Assembly: GCF_009936235.1 (NCBI RefSeq)
Contig: NZ_AP022314.1
Location: 2,356,001 to 2,420,000, forward strand
Length of the DNA stretch: 64,000 bases
From: Mycobacterium xenopi
Lineage (GTDB): Bacteria > Actinomycetota > Actinomycetes > Mycobacteriales > Mycobacteriaceae
Reading direction: 5' to 3'
The notes under the pieces were generated by a model. That model saw nothing but the letters and a program-made list of their open reading frames with translations. It was not told the DNA's origin and made no database searches. Below, one piece after another: positions 61,793-64,000 of the stretch. Position 1 is the first letter of the stretch, and the number at the start of each line of letters is the position of its first letter. The translations under genes were made by a program, and so were the position numbers.

Positions 61793-62535
61793 CGGTGTAC
61801 TTCATCGGCGCGGGTCCCGGTGCCGCCGACTTGATCACCGTGCGCGCGCAGCGGCTGCTCGGACAGTGCCCGGTATGCCTTTACGCCGGGTCGATCATGC
61901 CCGACGACCTGCTCGCGCTGTGTCCGCCGGGCGCGAGGATTGTCGATACCGGCCCGTTGACACTGGAGCAGATCATTACCGAGATCGCCGATGCGGATGC
62001 CGCCGGCCACGATGTCGCGCGGCTGCATTCGGGCGACCCGTCGCTATACAGCGCGATGGCCGAACAGTGCCGCCGACTTGACGCGCTGGGCATCGATTAC
62101 GAAATCGTGCCCGGGGTCCCGGCTTTCGCCGCGGCGGCCGCCGTATTGCGCCGCGAATTGACCGTTCCCGGGGTCGGCCAGACGGTGACGCTGAGCAGGG
62201 TGTCCACCGTGTCGACACCGATGCCGCCCGGTGAAGACCTGTTCGCTCTGGCCCGCCGCGGCGGCACACTGGTGCTGCATTTGGCGGCCGCGCAGATCGA
62301 CGCGATCGTCCCTGAGCTGCTGGCCGGCGGCTACCGTCCCGAAACGCCTACGGCTGTCGTGGCTTTCGCCAGCTGGCCGCAACAGGTGGTGCTGCGTGGG
62401 ACGTTGTCCGATATCGCCGAAAAGATGCACGACGCCGGCATCACCAAAACGGCGATCATCATTGTCGGTGAGGTCCTCGCCGCAACGGAATTTGCCGACA
62501 GCTACCTGTATTCGGCTGAGCGAAGGACGCATTGA
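61789..62535 (+). CDS. cobM: Precorrin-4 C11-methyltransferase
   Basis: This is a 248-residue tetrapyrrole methylase. The N-terminal VYFIGAGPGAADLITVRA, then LHSGDPSLYSAMAEQ and YEIVPGVPAFAAAAA, are the SAM and substrate loops. It methylates C11 of precorrin-4. The start is GTG 61789, overlapping cobL (GTGA). The stop overlaps the cobK ATG by one base. Confidence 0.95.
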   Translation: MTVYFIGAGPGAADLITVRAQRLLGQCPVCLYAGSIMPDDLLALCPPGARIVDTGPLTLEQIITEIADADAAGHDVARLHSGDPSLYSAMAEQCRRLDALGIDYEIVPGVPAFAAAAAVLRRELTVPGVGQTVTLSRVSTVSTPMPPGEDLFALARRGGTLVLHLAAAQIDAIVPELLAGGYRPETPTAVVAFASWPQQVVLRGTLSDIAEKMHDAGITKTAIIIVGEVLAATEFADSYLYSAERRTH

Positions 62536-63272
62536 TGCGGGTACTGCTGCTCGGCGGCACCGCTGAAGCACGCGCACTGGCCGCGCGGCTGCATCCTGAC
62601 GTCGACCTCATCAGCTCGCTGGCGGGGCGGGTGCCCGACCCCGCATTGCCCGTCGGGCCGGTGCGGATCGGCGGGTTCGGTGGTGTCGAAGGGCTGTGCC
62701 GCTGGTTGCGCGACGAGCGGATCGACGCTGTCGTCGACGCCACGCATCCCTTCGCCGCCACCATCACGGCGCATGCCGCTAGCGCATGTCGGCAACTGGG
62801 GTTGCCGCATCTGGTCCTCGCCCGCCCAGGGTGGGAGGTCGACAACGCCATCGTGGTCACGTCGGATACTGAAGCGGCGAAAACCGTTGCCGAACAAAGC
62901 TATTCGCGTGTGTTTCTGACCACTGGGCGATCCGGTGTCGCGGCGTTCGCCGACAGCGATGCGTGGTTTTTGATCCGCGCCGTCACCGCGCCCGACGCCC
63001 GTTGCCTGCCGCGCCGCCACAAAGTGCTGTTGTCCCGCGGGCCGTATCACTACGACGGCGAATACACGCTGCTGCGCGAGCACCGTATCGACGCGCTGGT
63101 CACCAAGAACAGCGGGGGTGAGATGACGCGGGCCAAGCTCGACGCCGCGGCCGCGTTGGACATCGCGGTCGTGATGGTCGATCGTCCGCCCCCGCCGGCT
63201 GGCGTGACGACGGTGAGCACTGTGGACGAAGCGGTCGCCTGGGTTAGGCGAGCAGACGCAAAAGCGCCCTGA
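62535..63272 (+). CDS. cobK: Precorrin-6A reductase
   Basis: This is a 245-residue protein. LLLGGTAEARALAARL is the nucleotide-binding start, and DATHPFAATITAHA (about 73) and LVTKNSGGEMTRAKLDAA (near 190) are family signatures. It reduces precorrin-6A with NADPH. ATG 62535 is chosen over TTG 62532 because it overlaps the cobM stop (TGATG). It is the last gene of the run. Confidence 0.95.
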   Translation: MRVLLLGGTAEARALAARLHPDVDLISSLAGRVPDPALPVGPVRIGGFGGVEGLCRWLRDERIDAVVDATHPFAATITAHAASACRQLGLPHLVLARPGWEVDNAIVVTSDTEAAKTVAEQSYSRVFLTTGRSGVAAFADSDAWFLIRAVTAPDARCLPRRHKVLLSRGPYHYDGEYTLLREHRIDALVTKNSGGEMTRAKLDAAAALDIAVVMVDRPPPPAGVTTVSTVDEAVAWVRRADAKAP

Positions 63273-63452
63273 ACGATGGGGATTCGGGCTCGCGGGCAAC
63301 GCGAAATGACCTTGGCCATTGCCCACCGCTTCCATCGAGCTCTCCGCAGACGAAAGCCATGCTGGTCGCGGTGCAGGCGAGGCATAGCGAAGTACTCGTG
63401 ATTAGCTGCTGAATTACCACGTCAGTGACCGGTGCGCGGATATAGTCGGCGC

Positions 63453-64000
63453 GTGATCAGCGGCGATCCGCTGACTGGGCGCGAGGGTGAACTCAAACTT
63501 ATTCGCCGCGCACTGAGCGGGTTCGGCAACTACTCCGGCGTCATCATCGCCGGGGCCGCCGGTGTGGGCAAGACTCGGCTCGCACGAGAGGTATTGGCTC
63601 GCGCGGCCGCGGCAGGTGCCCGCACCAACTGGATTGTGGGCACCGAGTCTGCCCGACCGCTGCCGTTGGGCGCATTCGCCGCTTTGCTTACCGACGCGAT
63701 GGCTGAGCCGTTGCTCAGTGTGCGGCGGCTGATCAATACCTTTGTCGCGCAACAGCATCGAGGTCGAGTGCTTATCGGAGTCGACGACGCTCATCTTCTG
63801 GACGGGTTGTCCGCACATGTCGTGCACCAATTGGCGTCAACCCGTGGTGCCCGGCTGGTGGTGACCGTGCGAACAGGCGCGGACGAGCCTGATGCCGTGA
63901 CGGCGTTGTGGAAGGATGAGCTGCTGACGCGGCTGGACCTGGAACCACTGTCCGCCGCAGCCACCCGCTGCCTGATCGAAACCAGCGTCGGTGGACCGGT
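63453..64000 (+). CDS. LuxR/MalT-type AAA transcriptional regulator (N-terminal part)
   Basis: The frame is open to the window edge. From GTG 63453 it reads ISGDPLTGREGELKLI, then IIAGAAGVGKTRLARE (Walker A, about 35-45) and VLIGVDDAHLLD (Walker B, about 110). This is the STAND ATPase start seen in large LuxR-family regulators, whose C-terminal HTH would lie beyond 64000. It is 180 bp downstream of cobK in the same direction but with its own leader, so membership in the cob operon is unlikely. Confidence 0.8.
   Translation, partial: MISGDPLTGREGELKLIRRALSGFGNYSGVIIAGAAGVGKTRLAREVLARAAAAGARTNWIVGTESARPLPLGAFAALLTDAMAEPLLSVRRLINTFVAQQHRGRVLIGVDDAHLLDGLSAHVVHQLASTRGARLVVTVRTGADEPDAVTALWKDELLTRLDLEPLSAAATRCLIETSVGGP

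Overview
This window is chromosomal DNA from a Mycobacterium, most likely a slow grower outside the M. tuberculosis complex. GC is high. GTG and TTG starts and 1-4 bp gene overlaps are common. Mycothiol (mshC), Pup-proteasome and cobalamin genes are present. Gene order follows, in reverse, the M. tuberculosis H37Rv stretch from about Rv2141c down to Rv2070c (homology recognised from memory, no search run). Several H37Rv features of this stretch are missing, including PE_PGRS genes and the CRISPR/IS6110 region. An IS1081-type element is present; outside the tuberculosis complex IS1081 has been reported from M. xenopi, so a xenopi-like species is possible but not proven.

Layout. (1) 1-4918: the right part of an integrated mobile element, with an FtsK/TraSA-like translocase, a RepSA-like rolling-circle initiator, a small xis-position protein and a large serine recombinase. 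It abuts tRNA-Leu(GAG), and the recombinase stop codon lies inside the 3' end of the tRNA gene. (2) 5132-21064: conserved core, including an M20 peptidase, a PEBP protein, pyrD, lppL, uppP, a phosphoglycerate-mutase-like protein, cysQ, mshC, an SDR, a PAC2 protein and metH. (3) 21120-31251: accessory island with low-complexity and helical proteins, an Abhydrolase_8 protein followed by a lipoprotein, a nested IS pair (an IS1081-like element inside an ISL3 element) and a long Pro/Ala-rich gene broken by a frameshift. (4) 31368-37762: a sugar-porter MFS gene, hisE-hisG, a DUF4126 protein, a RecB-like nuclease, trmI, a DUF503 protein, lppK and an MTB12-like protein. (5) 37914-51512: the Pup-proteasome region (mpa, dop, pup, prcB, prcA, pafA, pafB, pafC). 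It is interrupted by a decayed amine-oxidase remnant, a 59-bp tandem repeat upstream of dop and, between prcA and pafA, a NADAR gene, a probable M-box Mg2+ riboswitch, a Stealth-family gene and a cpdA-like phosphodiesterase. (6) 51563-59832: tatA, tatC, helY, a DUF4333 protein, a frameshifted 5'-3' exonuclease, pepE, a GNAT protein and a PPOX/F420 protein. (7) 59868-63272: an SDR followed by cobL-cobM-cobK. The window ends inside a LuxR/MalT-type regulator.

How the parts work together: dop-pup-prcB-prcA with mpa and pafA form the pupylation and degradation system, and pafBC encodes the linked DNA-damage regulator. tatAC encodes the Tat translocase. cysQ, mshC and metH link sulfur and one-carbon metabolism. 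cobLMK supply corrin-ring steps for the cofactor of MetH. The most unusual items are the serine-recombinase element at a tRNA gene, the M-box ahead of a Stealth gene, the cleanly readable nested IS insertion, the hydrolase-lipoprotein pair, the 59-bp repeat at dop, and four single-base deletions in short G/C runs that break reading frames.
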